The position numbers and the translations under genes were made by a program. The notes below the pieces were generated by a model. It was given only the letters and a program-made list of their open reading frames with translations, searched no databases and was not told the DNA's origin. Shown here one piece after another: positions 26,489-36,978 of a DNA stretch of 64,000 nucleotides (positions within the stretch are counted from its first letter, which is position 1; each line of letters opens with the position of its first letter). The DNA is from Leptospira sp. (GTDB taxonomy: Bacteria > Spirochaetota > Leptospiria > Leptospirales > Leptospiraceae), in contig JACVCB010000005.1 in NCBI GenBank assembly GCA_016742255.1, positions 62,001 to 126,000 on the forward strand, written 5' to 3'.

Positions 26489-27775
26489 CTATCTGTATAT
26501 GGATTCTTCAGCTAATTTTTCGACAGGTCCCTGGATTCCTTCAGTGTAACCAAACTTTGGTCCAATGGATCTAGGCAATGTAGAAAAAGTGAAGTTTGTT
26601 AAGAAATAGAAAATAAAAAGAAAAGAATAAGACATATGCAAAATTGCATTTGAGAATTTTGGCAAAACTTTGATTTGGAAAGAACTTAGGATATATGAAT
26701 TTAGAATCCAAAGGCCAATGGTAGTACCAACCCAGAATTCAAAAAAATATCCTTCCCACCATGTATAAAATCCAATGGAAGGAACTAACCAAAAGAACAT
26801 AATTAAGATTTCATGTTTGAATTTTGTCCACATTGTACGGAAATTCAAAATTCCTAAACTCAAACTAAAAATCCAGAACAAAAGATTTAAATTGTAGGGT
26901 AGGTGTTTAGGATTTTGGAAATCAAAAAGATTCACTCGTAATTTCGGAATCACATTTTGGAAAACTAGGAATGCATCTCCTATCCCTCGATAAAAGTACA
27001 ATACATAATTTTTGTCCTCTCCTAAGCTTGTTCCCCAACGGTTGATGGCCGCATACAAGAACATCCAAAAAGAAAAATGTTTTTCATCGATAGGTCCGAG
27101 ACCTCTTTTGAGAATTACAAATCCAACAAACAAATAAGAGAGAATAGTTGCTAAACCCAAACAAGTTAAGTAGAAAAAAATAATTCTTAATTTTTTACCA
27201 AGACTTCGATTAGGAGACAAAAAGATTGCTATCGGCACCATTCCAAAATGGATCACATTTGATTGGTGGAAGTAAATGGTAAATAGTTGGATCAACCACA
27301 AAATCACTAAGTGTTTTTGATTTAATCCCTTTCGTAAGAAGTAAATGGTAAATAAAAACAATAAGGCCATCAAACAGGAATGGATAAGTGGTGTATCGTT
27401 GTGTAGACTGTAAAACCAAAATGCCTGGCTCACTTGGATGACCATCGCAAGTACTACCGCAAGAAAAAAATCTTTGTATAACTTATAATAAATCCAAATG
27501 AAAACTCCTAAGAAAAAAAGAGAAAAAGTTAATATTCTCAATCTTAAAAAAAACATAATATCCGTTGTAGGGTATATGGATCGTATCATTTTCCAATACA
27601 ATAGACCCGAGGATTCAAATCCGAGATGGTGAGGGTTAAAAAAAGCAGATTCAATCCTATCTTTTTGGATGTTGAGTGCGTATACACAAGAATCCCAATC
27701 AAAGGCTCTTGATAAAAACCTAAGGTGGAATAAAAACAGTCCTAAGAGGAGTAGGATAATAAAAAGTTTTTTCAA
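26489..27775 (-). CDS. Multi-pass membrane protein, GT-C glycosyltransferase-like
   Basis: The 428-residue protein has about ten membrane segments. The N-terminal stretch RAFDWDSCVYALNI, just after the first segment, has the acidic pair expected in the first external loop of GT-C glycosyltransferases, which use polyprenyl-phosphate sugars. The following NPHHLGFES segment also fits. The start is a TTG at 27775 with GAAGG about 10 bases upstream. Position between a GT4 and an MBOAT gene supports a glycan role. The assignment is by topology and motif only; a flippase-like or purely structural role is possible. Confidence 0.65.
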   Translation of the reverse strand: MKKLFIILLLLGLFLFHLRFLSRAFDWDSCVYALNIQKDRIESAFFNPHHLGFESSGLLYWKMIRSIYPTTDIMFFLRLRILTFSLFFLGVFIWIYYKLYKDFFLAVVLAMVIQVSQAFWFYSLHNDTPLIHSCLMALLFLFTIYFLRKGLNQKHLVILWLIQLFTIYFHQSNVIHFGMVPIAIFLSPNRSLGKKLRIIFFYLTCLGLATILSYLFVGFVILKRGLGPIDEKHFSFWMFLYAAINRWGTSLGEDKNYVLYFYRGIGDAFLVFQNVIPKLRVNLFDFQNPKHLPYNLNLLFWIFSLSLGILNFRTMWTKFKHEILIMFFWLVPSIGFYTWWEGYFFEFWVGTTIGLWILNSYILSSFQIKVLPKFSNAILHMSYSFLFIFYFLTNFTFSTLPRSIGPKFGYTEGIQGPVEKLAEESIYR

Positions 27776-27790
27776 ACTGAGTTTGCCTTC

Positions 27791-28378
27791 TTATCGTTTT
27801 AACAATCGATTGATGATGCTTTTATTTTTTTTATATGGAAAAAAATAAGGAGATGAAAATATCTCTTTCCCATCTTTTTTCCAAACCAGTCGATTGAGTC
27901 CCAAAAAATCCATGAGTCCACCATGTTCATATGACAAAGATAGACCTTCTGCATTTAATTGGTATTGGTTGAGCTTTTTGCCAAGCCCAGAATGACTGAT
28001 TTGCCAAACTTCGTTTTTGACAATTACTGTGCGTACATTCCACTTTGAAAGTAATCGACTCATATCAATTAAAAGAGAGAAAGAAATATAAAAGTAAACG
28101 AAAGCTGATAAATAGTGATAATACCTGAGTTCATCTAAAAATGGAATTTTTAAAACTTTTGTGATTTCCAATACGCCAACAAACCAAAAGAAAAAATTTC
28201 CAAGGAAATGAATATATGGTAAACTGAAATAAAAGAAAAGGGAAACACCTACAATCAATGCAATAGATGGGATCGGGTTTGTATACAATTCATCATAAAG
28301 TGAAGTACCAAAATACATTGATTCTTTTTTGGATTTGTATTCTTTCCATTTTGAAAGTAATCGTAGGATAGGTTTCAT
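27791..28378 (-). CDS. Hypothetical membrane protein in the glycan operon
   Basis: This 195-residue protein has a basic N terminus, two or three membrane segments (about residues 38-70 and 88-108) and a C-terminal soluble domain of about 85 residues that resembles a PH-like or strand-rich domain (VRTVIVKNEVWQISHSGLG). I do not recognise the family. Its ATG overlaps the stop of the GT4 gene as ATGA, so it is translated from the same message. The gap to the next gene is 15 bases. Function unknown, probably accessory to glycan assembly. Confidence 0.72.
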   Translation of the reverse strand: MKPILRLLSKWKEYKSKKESMYFGTSLYDELYTNPIPSIALIVGVSLFFYFSLPYIHFLGNFFFWFVGVLEITKVLKIPFLDELRYYHYLSAFVYFYISFSLLIDMSRLLSKWNVRTVIVKNEVWQISHSGLGKKLNQYQLNAEGLSLSYEHGGLMDFLGLNRLVWKKDGKEIFSSPYFFPYKKNKSIINRLLKR

Positions 28379-29469
28379 AAAAATAGTACCTCTTCAATTT
28401 TTTTAGCAGTTTCTTGCCATGTCCACTTATTTGTTGGGAATTTTGGCTTTCTTTCTTTTGTGTTACCTGACATGATCCGAAATGCATTTGCCCAAGCATT
28501 TGTATCTTTTGCTGGGATGTACAAATCACACTGATCCGATAAAATTTCTTTGAAGACAGGAATGTCGGATGCAACACAACGTTTGCCCTCTAACATCGCT
28601 TCCAGTAGAGGTAATCCAAAACCCTCATGTAAAGACGGGAAAAAAAATGCCTTACAAGATTGGAATGCAGAAGCCAAAGTATTTTCATCTGGTTTTTCTA
28701 TGAATTGAATTCCTTTGGCTCTGATCTCTGGGTCATTTAACTTTTGGTAAAGTAAATCACCTTCATCTCCCCATCCTTTTCTTCCCATAATCAGGAGTGA
28801 GTTTTTATCTTTTGGGTAATTGGTTTTGAATTGTATAAATGCATCCACCAAACGATTGATATTTTTTCTTGGTTCTAATGTGCCCACCGTTAGAAAAAAA
28901 TCTTTTGGAAATTTGATGTTTAACTTAGATCGATTGGTTTTGATTTTTGTGACACCAGGGTAAACAACAATACATTTGTCTTTGCAATTTGGTCGAAATT
29001 GCATGATTTCTTCTTTAGTATTTTTGGATAAACAAAAGACAATATCAGCATTTTTTAATGTGATAGGGGACAAAAATTTATGTTGCCAATAATTCCATTT
29101 CGCCATGGTTTCTGGAGCGGAAATAAAATTGAGATCATGGTAGTTTACATAACTAGGAATTGGTAATTTAAAGAAAGGCAACATTTGGATCGTGCCCCAA
29201 AACACTTCGATTTGATTTTGTTTTAGCCTTCTTGGTAAAATAAAATTTAGATAGAGTGGGCCTGGAATAGATTTTGGTTCAATCACCAAACGTACGTTCG
29301 GGTATAATAAATCATTAAATACAACATGGATTGGTTTGTTGCTGAAAAAATAAAATTCTTTGTCTTTATGTTTTGGTATGATTACCTTTAGGACTTCCGC
29401 CAAATAACGCGAATTCCCAGTAATTCCATACGCAAGTGGTCTGGCATCAATTCCGATTTTTGTTTTCAT
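28375..29469 (-). CDS. Glycosyltransferase family 4 (GT-B fold)
   Basis: With ATG 29469 the 364-residue protein begins MKTKIGIDARPLAYG, the usual N-terminal strand and glycine-rich loop of GT4 enzymes. The C-terminal nucleotide-sugar site is clear: FFLTVGTLEPRKNINRLVDA, then HEGFGLPLLEAMLEGKRC with the E-x7-E pair. The longer frame to 29565 adds a hydrophobic stretch read inside the upstream gene and is rejected. It overlaps the GT87 gene by 23 bases. The enzyme would add a sugar from a nucleotide donor on the cytoplasmic side. The sugar is not predictable. Confidence 0.92.
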   Translation of the reverse strand: MKTKIGIDARPLAYGITGNSRYLAEVLKVIIPKHKDKEFYFFSNKPIHVVFNDLLYPNVRLVIEPKSIPGPLYLNFILPRRLKQNQIEVFWGTIQMLPFFKLPIPSYVNYHDLNFISAPETMAKWNYWQHKFLSPITLKNADIVFCLSKNTKEEIMQFRPNCKDKCIVVYPGVTKIKTNRSKLNIKFPKDFFLTVGTLEPRKNINRLVDAFIQFKTNYPKDKNSLLIMGRKGWGDEGDLLYQKLNDPEIRAKGIQFIEKPDENTLASAFQSCKAFFFPSLHEGFGLPLLEAMLEGKRCVASDIPVFKEILSDQCDLYIPAKDTNAWANAFRIMSGNTKERKPKFPTNKWTWQETAKKIEEVLFL

Positions 29470-30739
29470 TGAGTGCAAACCTAACAATATAAAAATACAA
29501 CAAACTTGTAGAATAAAAAAGAATGGAAAACATAGAAAGGAAGGATTCGACTTTCTGACCAACAAAGGTTCTGTGACTCAAAATTGGTAAACATAAAATC
29601 AAAATTAAAAAATACACTTCCTTGGTTTCCATTTGTGTAGAAAATACTTTGTTAAGTATAAAGTAAACAGGGACCAAACAAATGATATAACTATGGAACC
29701 AACTGATCCCACTAAATAGAGCAGAGATTAAAAATAACAAAGAGATGATTGTCCATTTTTGGTTTGGTTTTCTCCACAAAAGTAGTAATGGAATTCCATA
29801 AACAATGATGAATACCAATTGGATCAGTTTGAGAAAAGAAATTGAAAGGTTTAATAAAGGTAATCCGTAAGTGGGTTGGTTGATGAAATCAGCACCTGAA
29901 ACAAAATACTTCGCAAGTGTTGAACTGAATGATTGGTTGTTTTTCCAAGAACGAAGGAGTGGATTGTTTAAAGCATTACCAAGGATTTCAGTCATCCATT
30001 CTTTTGACATTTGGATTGTATAATCCCATTGATACACCAATGGAAGGGCATTCCAGAAAACCAAACCAATCAAAAACCAGAAAATCCGACTGTATTTGTT
30101 TTCATAAACAAAAACAAAAAGAAAAACAAGAGGAGTGATTTTGATACTCACAGCTAACGCAAGTAAGAAACCACCTAAAAAATGATTTTTAACCAAAATA
30201 GAAATCATTACAAGTAAGATGAGGATTATCCCGACTTGGTTGTTTTGGATATGGCTTTCGATGAATCGAAAATTAAAAAGAATCGTGAGGATTAGAATTA
30301 AATAAGGAAATTTTGTTTTTTGGAAATTTAACTCTTTGTTTTGAAAGAGTAGGTATACTAAGATTAAAAATGAAATCCAACTTACGATCTCAAATACAAG
30401 AGCCGCATTTGGTTCTGATAAGTAAGTGATTGGAATGAGTAAAAACGAAAAAACGGGAGGGTAAATGTAGGTTGCGGTCTCATTTTGGAGGGCTAAAAGC
30501 AAAGGAAGATTTTCGGGGCGAAATAAATCTTCTGCTGTTTTGATTTTGGATTGGAGGTCAAAAGCAACATCGAATCGGTATAAATTATCTCCTGTTATCC
30601 ATCGTTCACTCGCATGGTAGTAGTCCAAAAAATCAGATTTTTGGTGGGAACGATTCACAGAAGTGACTAAAAGGAACAAAAAAAGAACAGTGAGGATCCA
30701 TTTCCCCTGTCTTTCCATAGGTTCTAAAAATTTCCACAT
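29447..30739 (-). CDS. GT87-type polyprenyl-phosphate mannosyl/arabinosyltransferase (DUF2029)
   Basis: The 430-residue membrane protein has about ten segments. Family marks are DFLDYYHASERWITGDNLYR in the first loop, TATYIYPPVFSFLLIP, SHIQNNQVGIILILL and ALAVSIKITPLVF. GT87 enzymes take sugars from polyprenyl-phosphate carriers outside the membrane. ATG 30739 has AGGAG just upstream. It is the first gene of the minus-strand glycan run and is divergent from queA, with 63 bases between their starts, so the operon promoter should lie there. Confidence 0.88.
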   Translation of the reverse strand: MWKFLEPMERQGKWILTVLFLFLLVTSVNRSHQKSDFLDYYHASERWITGDNLYRFDVAFDLQSKIKTAEDLFRPENLPLLLALQNETATYIYPPVFSFLLIPITYLSEPNAALVFEIVSWISFLILVYLLFQNKELNFQKTKFPYLILILTILFNFRFIESHIQNNQVGIILILLVMISILVKNHFLGGFLLALAVSIKITPLVFLFVFVYENKYSRIFWFLIGLVFWNALPLVYQWDYTIQMSKEWMTEILGNALNNPLLRSWKNNQSFSSTLAKYFVSGADFINQPTYGLPLLNLSISFLKLIQLVFIIVYGIPLLLLWRKPNQKWTIISLLFLISALFSGISWFHSYIICLVPVYFILNKVFSTQMETKEVYFLILILCLPILSHRTFVGQKVESFLSMFSILFYSTSLLYFYIVRFALNENKNRN

Positions 30740-30802
30740 AGTTCTCCTACCATTCCCAATATTTCTGGTTAATTGACAAGGTTTTCCTAAGGTGATTCCA
30801 AG

Positions 30803-31843
30803 ATGGATTTTTTAGAAGAATTTGATTTTCATTTACCAGAAGAACAAATTGCGCGTTTCCCTGCGAAAAATCGAGATGAATCAAGATTACTCCTTGTAGA
30901 CAAATCGAAGGAAACGTTTTGGGAAGCTCCACATTTTCGCAACATAGGGCAATGGTTACGACCTGGCGATGTATTGGTATTTAATGATACAAAAGTTTCG
31001 TATCGAAGGGTGTTTTTACAAGTGGAATCAGGTCGGATTCACGAATCCATTTTTTTAGAAACTGTGGATGATTCTTCCTTCGTTTGGACTTGTATCCTTA
31101 AGAATAGGGCAAAATTAAAGTTAGGTGATAACTTATGGCCTGTTGGATTCCCAAATTTTCAATTTCGATATGATGGGAAAGAGGAAGAGTTGTCCTTACT
31201 CGTATCTGACAAAATAATTTCAGATTCAGACTTTGAGATTTTTGGAACAATTCCAATCCCTCCTTATTTAAAAAGGAAAGTCATCGAAGAAGATAAAATA
31301 CGATACCAAACCATCTTTGCAAAAAAATCAGGTTCTGTTGCAGCACCAACTGCAGGCCTTCATTTTACAGATTCCTTAAAAGAAGAACTTGTCCAACGGG
31401 GAATCGAATTTGTACCAGTGAACCTCCAAGTTGGTTATGGGACATTTCGTCCTTTGACCGCCGAACAATGGCAAACTAAAACCTTACACAAAGAAAAATA
31501 CGAGATCACGGAAGAAACAGCGAATCGATTGAACACTGCAAAAAAAGAAGGTCGTCGTATCATTGCGATCGGAACTACGTCTCTTCGTGTGCTCGAAACT
31601 GTATTTGATTCTCAACAACAGAAATATAAGGTAGGTTTGGGTCAAACTGACATATTTTTGTCGCCAGGTGACAACATTAAATCAGTACAAGGACTGATCA
31701 CAAACTTTCATTTACCTAAATCGAGTTTGTTATTACTCGTAAGTGCCTTTGCAAATAGTCGACTCGTGATGAATGTTTACAGGTATGCATTACAGAACCA
31801 TTTTCGTTTTTACTCATATGGTGACTCTATGTTCTTATTTTAA
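30803..31843 (+). CDS. queA: S-adenosylmethionine:tRNA ribosyltransferase-isomerase
   Basis: QueA transfers the ribosyl part of SAM to 7-aminomethyl-7-deazaguanine in the tRNA anticodon, giving epoxyqueuosine. The 346-residue length is standard and the N terminus FDFHLPEEQIARFP, the DVLVFNDTKV segment and the signature SGSVAAPTAGLHFT are all present, as is TNFHLPKSSLLLLVSAF near the end. AGGTGA lies 8 bases before ATG 30803. Stand-alone gene, divergent from the glycan operon. The 52-base gap to the next gene leaves cotranscription open. Confidence 0.96.
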   Translation: MDFLEEFDFHLPEEQIARFPAKNRDESRLLLVDKSKETFWEAPHFRNIGQWLRPGDVLVFNDTKVSYRRVFLQVESGRIHESIFLETVDDSSFVWTCILKNRAKLKLGDNLWPVGFPNFQFRYDGKEEELSLLVSDKIISDSDFEIFGTIPIPPYLKRKVIEEDKIRYQTIFAKKSGSVAAPTAGLHFTDSLKEELVQRGIEFVPVNLQVGYGTFRPLTAEQWQTKTLHKEKYEITEETANRLNTAKKEGRRIIAIGTTSLRVLETVFDSQQQKYKVGLGQTDIFLSPGDNIKSVQGLITNFHLPKSSLLLLVSAFANSRLVMNVYRYALQNHFRFYSYGDSMFLF

Positions 31844-31895
31844 AAATAGGTTTACATTCACTTTGGATTAGGAAATATGTTTTTACAGTTTCTTT

Positions 31896-32915
31896 ATGAA
31901 CTCCCCTCAAGCTTCTGTTTTTGTTTCACTTATTTCTGGCTTTGGTCTTCTTGCAGTTGTCACTTTGACACCCATCCAAGAAAACCAAGTCAAAAAATTG
32001 GAAAACTCAACAAAACTGTCGTTAGCTGAAAAAAAAACTCTAAATTCTCAGACTGAATCCAATCCAAGTTTTTCCTACCCAAAACAATCTGAATTTTCAA
32101 GTGTCCCACGTGAGACCTTAGTCTCTTTTTCACTAGATACTCCTGGAGTTTCGTTTCGTCGCGGGGTTAAACGTAGCAATTTTTCTTACTCTTATTCACG
32201 CATCGATTCCGATTTTTCTCCTGCCTTGTATTCGGCACTAGATGCAAAACAAAGTGGTGAACCTTCATTATCCCAATTCATTTTAAATGCACCATTAAAC
32301 CCATCTGCTAGTTTAATTTTCCGTCAAATCGAAACAAACAAACGTACGTTATATGATCCAAAGCTACTTTTTGAATACCAAGGAAATTTTTCTGCTACTC
32401 CCTTTCTAAAAGTACAGACTTCAGTTTATAATGTTAAAACAGATAATCCAGTGGTCTCGAGTGGAATTGATGGTGGTAAATTTTCTTTTTTTTTCGGCAG
32501 TGACAAAATCCAGCTGAACCTTCGTTATAATTATGTGAACCAAAGACCAAATGCGTCCAATGGCCAACTTAGTTTTATTCCAGCACAAGACATTGCTTCA
32601 CTCGGATTCATTTTCTTTTTGGGGCCAAGCAAGAATTATTCACTGTATGTTGGTAACCAAATTTTTAATGTGTTTAATGACCCTTTGTTACAAGTGAGAG
32701 ACCAAAATGGTCGTTCCCCCGAAACTTTTTCTGCATCGTTTCGAGGTAAACACCCGGGCAAACTCAAAACAACTTTTTTTCTCAATTTTCAAAATCAATT
32801 TTATAAAGACGGTATGCTAGTTGGGGTTCCAGGTGGATATATGGTTGGGAATGCATTTAATGGAAAATCGTTTTATGAATATGTTACCTCACTTGGAATG
32901 GAAGTTGCGTTTTAA
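31896..32915 (+). CDS. Probable outer-membrane beta-barrel protein
   Basis: The 339-residue protein has an N-terminal hydrophobic stretch (residues 7-26) that could be a signal peptide, a polar Ser/Lys/Glu linker, then alternating strands rich in Tyr, Phe, Asn and Ser (from about residue 90), ending YVTSLGMEVAF with a terminal Phe as in barrel proteins. No family is recognised. It overlaps the following FlgO-like gene, whose start lies inside its last codons, so the two are probably made together. The start ATG at 31896 has no strong ribosome site. Confidence 0.7.
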   Translation: MNSPQASVFVSLISGFGLLAVVTLTPIQENQVKKLENSTKLSLAEKKTLNSQTESNPSFSYPKQSEFSSVPRETLVSFSLDTPGVSFRRGVKRSNFSYSYSRIDSDFSPALYSALDAKQSGEPSLSQFILNAPLNPSASLIFRQIETNKRTLYDPKLLFEYQGNFSATPFLKVQTSVYNVKTDNPVVSSGIDGGKFSFFFGSDKIQLNLRYNYVNQRPNASNGQLSFIPAQDIASLGFIFFLGPSKNYSLYVGNQIFNVFNDPLLQVRDQNGRSPETFSASFRGKHPGKLKTTFFLNFQNQFYKDGMLVGVPGGYMVGNAFNGKSFYEYVTSLGMEVAF

Positions 32916-33405
32916 TTTTATCCTGCTTTGTTTGATTTTAATTTCACTTAGCTCTTGTTATTTGGGAGAGGAAAGGGAATCAAAACCAAAAAAACCAACC
33001 ACTCCTCCATTAGAACAACTTGCCACATCTTTATCCGAGAAAGGATTTTATTTCCAACCTGAGAGACTCGTTGTCCTGACATTCCTCGACAATGAAGGGA
33101 AAAAAAGTCCGTATGGAGAAATCTTAGCAGAAAAACTCACTACGGAACTCGTGAAAAGAGACCGCTTCCAAATTTTAGATCGTTTGGCAAACCAAAAGGT
33201 ATTAAAAGAAGCTGGTCTCAGTTTGGATTCTCCTACAGACACTGCCACCTTGCGTAAAATAGGTGAGGTTCTCAAATTAGATGTCATCATCACGGGAATT
33301 GTTACTCCTTACCAAGACGGAGTTTTTGTGAATACAAGGCTCATCGAAATCAAAACAGGACTCATCCTAAAAGCGGATGAAGTTTATGTCCGAATTGACG
33401 GTTGA
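32881..33405 (+). CDS. FlgO-domain lipoprotein
   Basis: The C-terminal 130 residues match the FlgO domain: RLVVLTFLDNEGKKSPYGE, LTTELVKRDRFQILDR and DVIITGIVTPY. FlgO-type proteins sit at the outer membrane, some linked to the flagellar outer ring, others in unrelated transport systems. A lipoprotein signal (FILLCLILISLSSC) precedes. The exact start is unclear: ATG 32881 or TTG at 32893 or 32905 are all possible, the last two having weak GGA-type sites. The frame is open back to 32821 but that part is shadow. It overlaps the barrel gene, and the pair may act together. Confidence 0.8.
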   Translation: MLPHLEWKLRFNFILLCLILISLSSCYLGEERESKPKKPTTPPLEQLATSLSEKGFYFQPERLVVLTFLDNEGKKSPYGEILAEKLTTELVKRDRFQILDRLANQKVLKEAGLSLDSPTDTATLRKIGEVLKLDVIITGIVTPYQDGVFVNTRLIEIKTGLILKADEVYVRIDG

Positions 33406-33514
33406 TGCCGTTTCATTTCCCTAAAAGAACCAATTTTACTGATTTTAGCTTCTGTAGTTTAATTTTCGATTGATTCCCTTTTTTCCTACGGTCTGATAGG
33501 TATAAGAGGTTCAG

Positions 33515-35770
33515 ATGGCATTTGATATAGAAATGATCGCGGCTCGTTATTCCAAAATGGAAGCGGCCATCACACAAGCCAGGAAGATTGTGGGTCGACC
33601 CCTCACTCTCACAGAGAAGATTTTATACAACCACCTTTGGGATGGAAATCCTTCCAAAAGTTTTGGACGTGGTGCGGATTATGTTGACTTTGCACCAGAC
33701 CGAGTGGCGATGCAAGATGCAACAGCACAGATGGCCCTTTTGCAGTTTATGCAAGCAGGCAGAAAAAAAGTGGCAGTGCCTTCTACAGTACACTGTGACC
33801 ACTTAATTACAGCAAAAGAAGAATCGGGCAAAGACCTTGGCATTGCTGTTACAGAGAACAAAGAAGTTTATGATTTTTTATCTTCCGTTTCCAATAAATA
33901 CGGAATTGGGTTTTGGAAACCAGGCGCTGGGATCATCCACCAAGTTGTTTTAGAAAACTATGCATTCCCTGGTGGGATGATGATTGGAACTGACTCGCAT
34001 ACAGTGAACGCTGGTGGACTTGGGATGGTGGCAATCGGTGTTGGTGGAGCTGACGCTTGTGATGTGATGGCTGGACTCCCTTGGGAGCTCAAATGGCCAA
34101 AAGCAATTGGTGTCAAACTCACAGGAAAACTGAATGGTTGGACTTCTGCAAAAGACGTCATTTTAAAAGTAGCCGGGATCCTCACAGTGAAAGGGGGAAC
34201 AGGTGCGATCGTAGAATACTTTGGTCCAGGTGCGGAAGCTCTTTCTTGCACAGGAAAAGGTACAATTTGTAACATGGGTGCCGAAATTGGAGCGACCACT
34301 TCCACATTTGGATATGATGCTTCTATGGAACGTTATCTTCGTTCCACTAACAGAGCTGATGTGGCTGATCTTGCCAACAAATACAAAGCACACTTAACTG
34401 CTGACCCTGAAGTGTATGCAGACCCGTCAAAGTACTTTGACCAAGTGATCGAAATTGATCTCAATACACTTGAGCCATACGTGAATGGTCCTTTTACGCC
34501 AGACCTTGCGACTCCGATTTCCAAAATGAAAGAAGAGGCTGAGAAAAATGGATGGCCACTCAAAGTAGAAGTGGGTCTTATTGGATCTTGTACAAACTCA
34601 TCATATGAGGACATCTCTCGTGCGGCATCGCTTGCCAAACAAGTGGCTTCAAAAGGTCTCAAAACAAAAGCAGAATTTACCATCACACCTGGTTCGGAAC
34701 TTGTAAGGTATACGATTGCGCGCGATGGATTTATCGATACTTTCCACAAAATTGGTGCAAAAGTATTTTCGAATGCCTGTGGACCTTGTATTGGGATGTG
34801 GTCACGTGTGGGAGCAGAGAAAAAAGAAAAGAACACAATTGTTCACTCCTTCAACCGAAACTTCCAAGCACGACAAGACGGAAACCCAAACACTTATGCT
34901 TTTGTGGCATCACCAGAAATCACAACAGCACTTGCCATTGCAGGTGACTTAGGTTTTAACCCACTCACTGACACCCTTGTGAATGAAAAAGGGGAAAAAG
35001 TAAAACTCGATCCTCCTACGGGAGAAGAACTCCCGAGCAAAGGTTTTGCGGTGGAAGATGCAGGTTATGTGGCTCCGGCAGCAGATGGATCCGGTGTACA
35101 AGTGATTGTAGACCCAAGTTCCACTAGACTCCAACTCCTTGCTCCATTCAAAGCTTGGGAAGGAACAGACCTCAAAGGATTAAAACTTCTCATCAAAGCC
35201 AAAGGAAAATGTACAACAGACCATATTTCGATGGCAGGTCCTTGGTTAAAATTCCGTGGTCACTTGGATAATATTTCCAATAACCTTCTCATTGGTGCGA
35301 CAAACTTCTTCAATGGCAAAACCAACGAAGTGAAAAACCAAGTTTCAGGAAACTACGAACCAGTCCCTCAAACCCAAAGAGCTTACAAAGCACAAGGGAT
35401 TGGGTCGATTGTAGTTGGGGATGAAAACTATGGGGAAGGTTCTTCTCGCGAGCACGCAGCGATGGAACCAAGGCATCTAGGTGTAAGAGCAGTACTTGTA
35501 AAATCGTTTGCACGGATCCACGAAACAAACTTAAAAAAACAAGGGATGCTTGCGCTTACGTTTGCCAACAAAGATGATTACGATAAAATCCAAGAAGACG
35601 ATTCGATCGACATCATCGGTCTCACATCTTTCCAAGAAGGAAAACCACTCAGTTTGGTTCTCAATCATAAAGATGGAAAAAAAGATGAGATCCAAGTGAA
35701 CCATACTTACAATGCGCAACAAATCGAATGGTTCAAAGCTGGTGCTGCTTTGAATTTGATGAAAGCGTAA
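33515..35770 (+). CDS. acn: Aconitate hydratase
   Basis: The 751-residue enzyme interconverts citrate and isocitrate in the TCA cycle. The [4Fe-4S] ligands are in [14 protein letters not shown] and [12 protein letters not shown], and the swivel-domain [19 protein letters not shown] is intact. Length and the motif style are those of mitochondrial-type aconitase rather than AcnB. AGAGG sits 5 bases before ATG 33515. It is followed after 53 bases by a J-domain-like gene and a methyltransferase gene on the same strand. Confidence 0.97.
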   Translation: MAFDIEMIAARYSKMEAAITQARKIVGRPLTLTEKILYNHLWDGNPSKSFGRGADYVDFAPDRVAMQDATAQMALLQFMQAGRKKVAVPSTVHCDHLITAKEESGKDLGIAVTENKEVYDFLSSVSNKYGIGFWKPGAGIIHQVVLENYAFPGGMMIGTDSHTVNAGGLGMVAIGVGGADACDVMAGLPWELKWPKAIGVKLTGKLNGWTSAKDVILKVAGILTVKGGTGAIVEYFGPGAEALSCTGKGTICNMGAEIGATTSTFGYDASMERYLRSTNRADVADLANKYKAHLTADPEVYADPSKYFDQVIEIDLNTLEPYVNGPFTPDLATPISKMKEEAEKNGWPLKVEVGLIGSCTNSSYEDISRAASLAKQVASKGLKTKAEFTITPGSELVRYTIARDGFIDTFHKIGAKVFSNACGPCIGMWSRVGAEKKEKNTIVHSFNRNFQARQDGNPNTYAFVASPEITTALAIAGDLGFNPLTDTLVNEKGEKVKLDPPTGEELPSKGFAVEDAGYVAPAADGSGVQVIVDPSSTRLQLLAPFKAWEGTDLKGLKLLIKAKGKCTTDHISMAGPWLKFRGHLDNISNNLLIGATNFFNGKTNEVKNQVSGNYEPVPQTQRAYKAQGIGSIVVGDENYGEGSSREHAAMEPRHLGVRAVLVKSFARIHETNLKKQGMLALTFANKDDYDKIQEDDSIDIIGLTSFQEGKPLSLVLNHKDGKKDEIQVNHTYNAQQIEWFKAGAALNLMKA

Positions 35771-35823
35771 AAAAACTCGATGAAACACTTGCCAGAGTCA
35801 TTTCTGGCAAGTCCTTCCTTTTC

Positions 35824-36978
35824 ATGCCAACTCCTAAATCCAAACAAAACATAAATTCAAATTCCGAATCCATCGTATGGACAGGGGAGTCTTCCAACCA
35901 AACAAAAGCACAAAAAGAATTTAACGATGCTCTTCGTAAACACAAAGAAACTTTAGAACGTTCCAAAGAAATAGAACCTTTATTCCAATTGGTGAACGAA
36001 ACGTACTTAAACGTGGTTTTGCCAGAACTGAACAAACAGAAACAATTGGAACGGGAACGATTTGAACTGATGTGTTCGATCTTATTGGAAGAAAAATTAT
36101 CCTTTGGCAAAATGCAAAGAGAGTTTTTACGTCGGTATTTACTCGAGATGTGTAACGATAATTTAACAGAAGACCCAGAATTTTATACTCCTTTTCGAGA
36201 CCAGTTAGAAACCAAATTTGAGAAACTAGAACGAATTCGTTATAAAAACCAAATGGAATCACGGATCAAACAAACCTTTGGATTGGATATTGATTTGGAT
36301 GATTTTAATCGCACTCAATTTGATTCCGATGAAGAAAGGGATTCTCACGAAGAAAAGTACAGAGACTTCCGAGAAAAGTATGAAGAATACAGAGCAGAGT
36401 ATTTTCGAAAATCAAAGTCTGGATTCAAAGATAAAAAAAAATCCAAAGCACAAATGGATAAAGAAAAAAAACAATTAGAAGCAGAACGGTTGTTAAGTAC
36501 TGACATCAATACCTTGTTCAAAAATTTAGCGAAACTCATCCATCCCGACAAAGAACAAGATCCTATTTTGCGTGAAAAAAAAGCCAAACTGATGACCAAA
36601 CTCTCTGGTGCCAGGGATAATATGAATATTGCTGAAATTTTAGAAATCAAACTCCAAGTAGACGAACTCATTCCAAACCAACAAACAGACGTGTCATTTC
36701 ATGATACATCCATCAAACGATTTGTTGGAATCATCAAATCTAAAATCCGAGAATTAGAGGATTCCATACGACAAAGGTTTTTTTCCCATCCTCTCATGGC
36801 AGATTTCCCATCGAGTAAAATCACAAAAGAATCATTGGATGTATACTTAAAACGCGTGAAACAAGACAACCAAATGGTAACAAAAGCTTACCAAAAAGAA
36901 GTGGATTTGTTATCCAAAGAACCCAAGTACATTAAAGAGATGATTAAAGAACTGCAAAGTTTAGGAGTTCAATTCTAA
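35824..36978 (+). CDS. J-domain-containing protein with coiled-coil regions
   Basis: Starting at ATG 35824 (MPTPKSKQ) the 384-residue protein is strongly charged and helical, with likely coiled coils at about residues 60-110 and 165-220. A partial J-domain is visible at about 225-275: LFKNLAKLIHPDKEQ carries the HPD motif at residues 240-242, followed by a Lys-rich helix. J-domains stimulate Hsp70 (DnaK) proteins. There is no Gly/Phe region or zinc domain, so it is not DnaJ itself. The frame is open upstream to 35728 but that part overlaps aconitase. The next gene starts on its stop codon. Confidence 0.78.
   Translation: MPTPKSKQNINSNSESIVWTGESSNQTKAQKEFNDALRKHKETLERSKEIEPLFQLVNETYLNVVLPELNKQKQLERERFELMCSILLEEKLSFGKMQREFLRRYLLEMCNDNLTEDPEFYTPFRDQLETKFEKLERIRYKNQMESRIKQTFGLDIDLDDFNRTQFDSDEERDSHEEKYRDFREKYEEYRAEYFRKSKSGFKDKKKSKAQMDKEKKQLEAERLLSTDINTLFKNLAKLIHPDKEQDPILREKKAKLMTKLSGARDNMNIAEILEIKLQVDELIPNQQTDVSFHDTSIKRFVGIIKSKIRELEDSIRQRFFSHPLMADFPSSKITKESLDVYLKRVKQDNQMVTKAYQKEVDLLSKEPKYIKEMIKELQSLGVQF

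Noticed and set aside
30740..30802. TTGACA-like -35 between the glycan operon and queA
   Set aside because: TTGACA is present at about 30777, but no matching -10 lies at the right distance.
34333..34836. Long minus-strand frame of 167 codons
   Set aside because: It lies wholly within aconitase, whose reading is certain, and has shadow-like composition.
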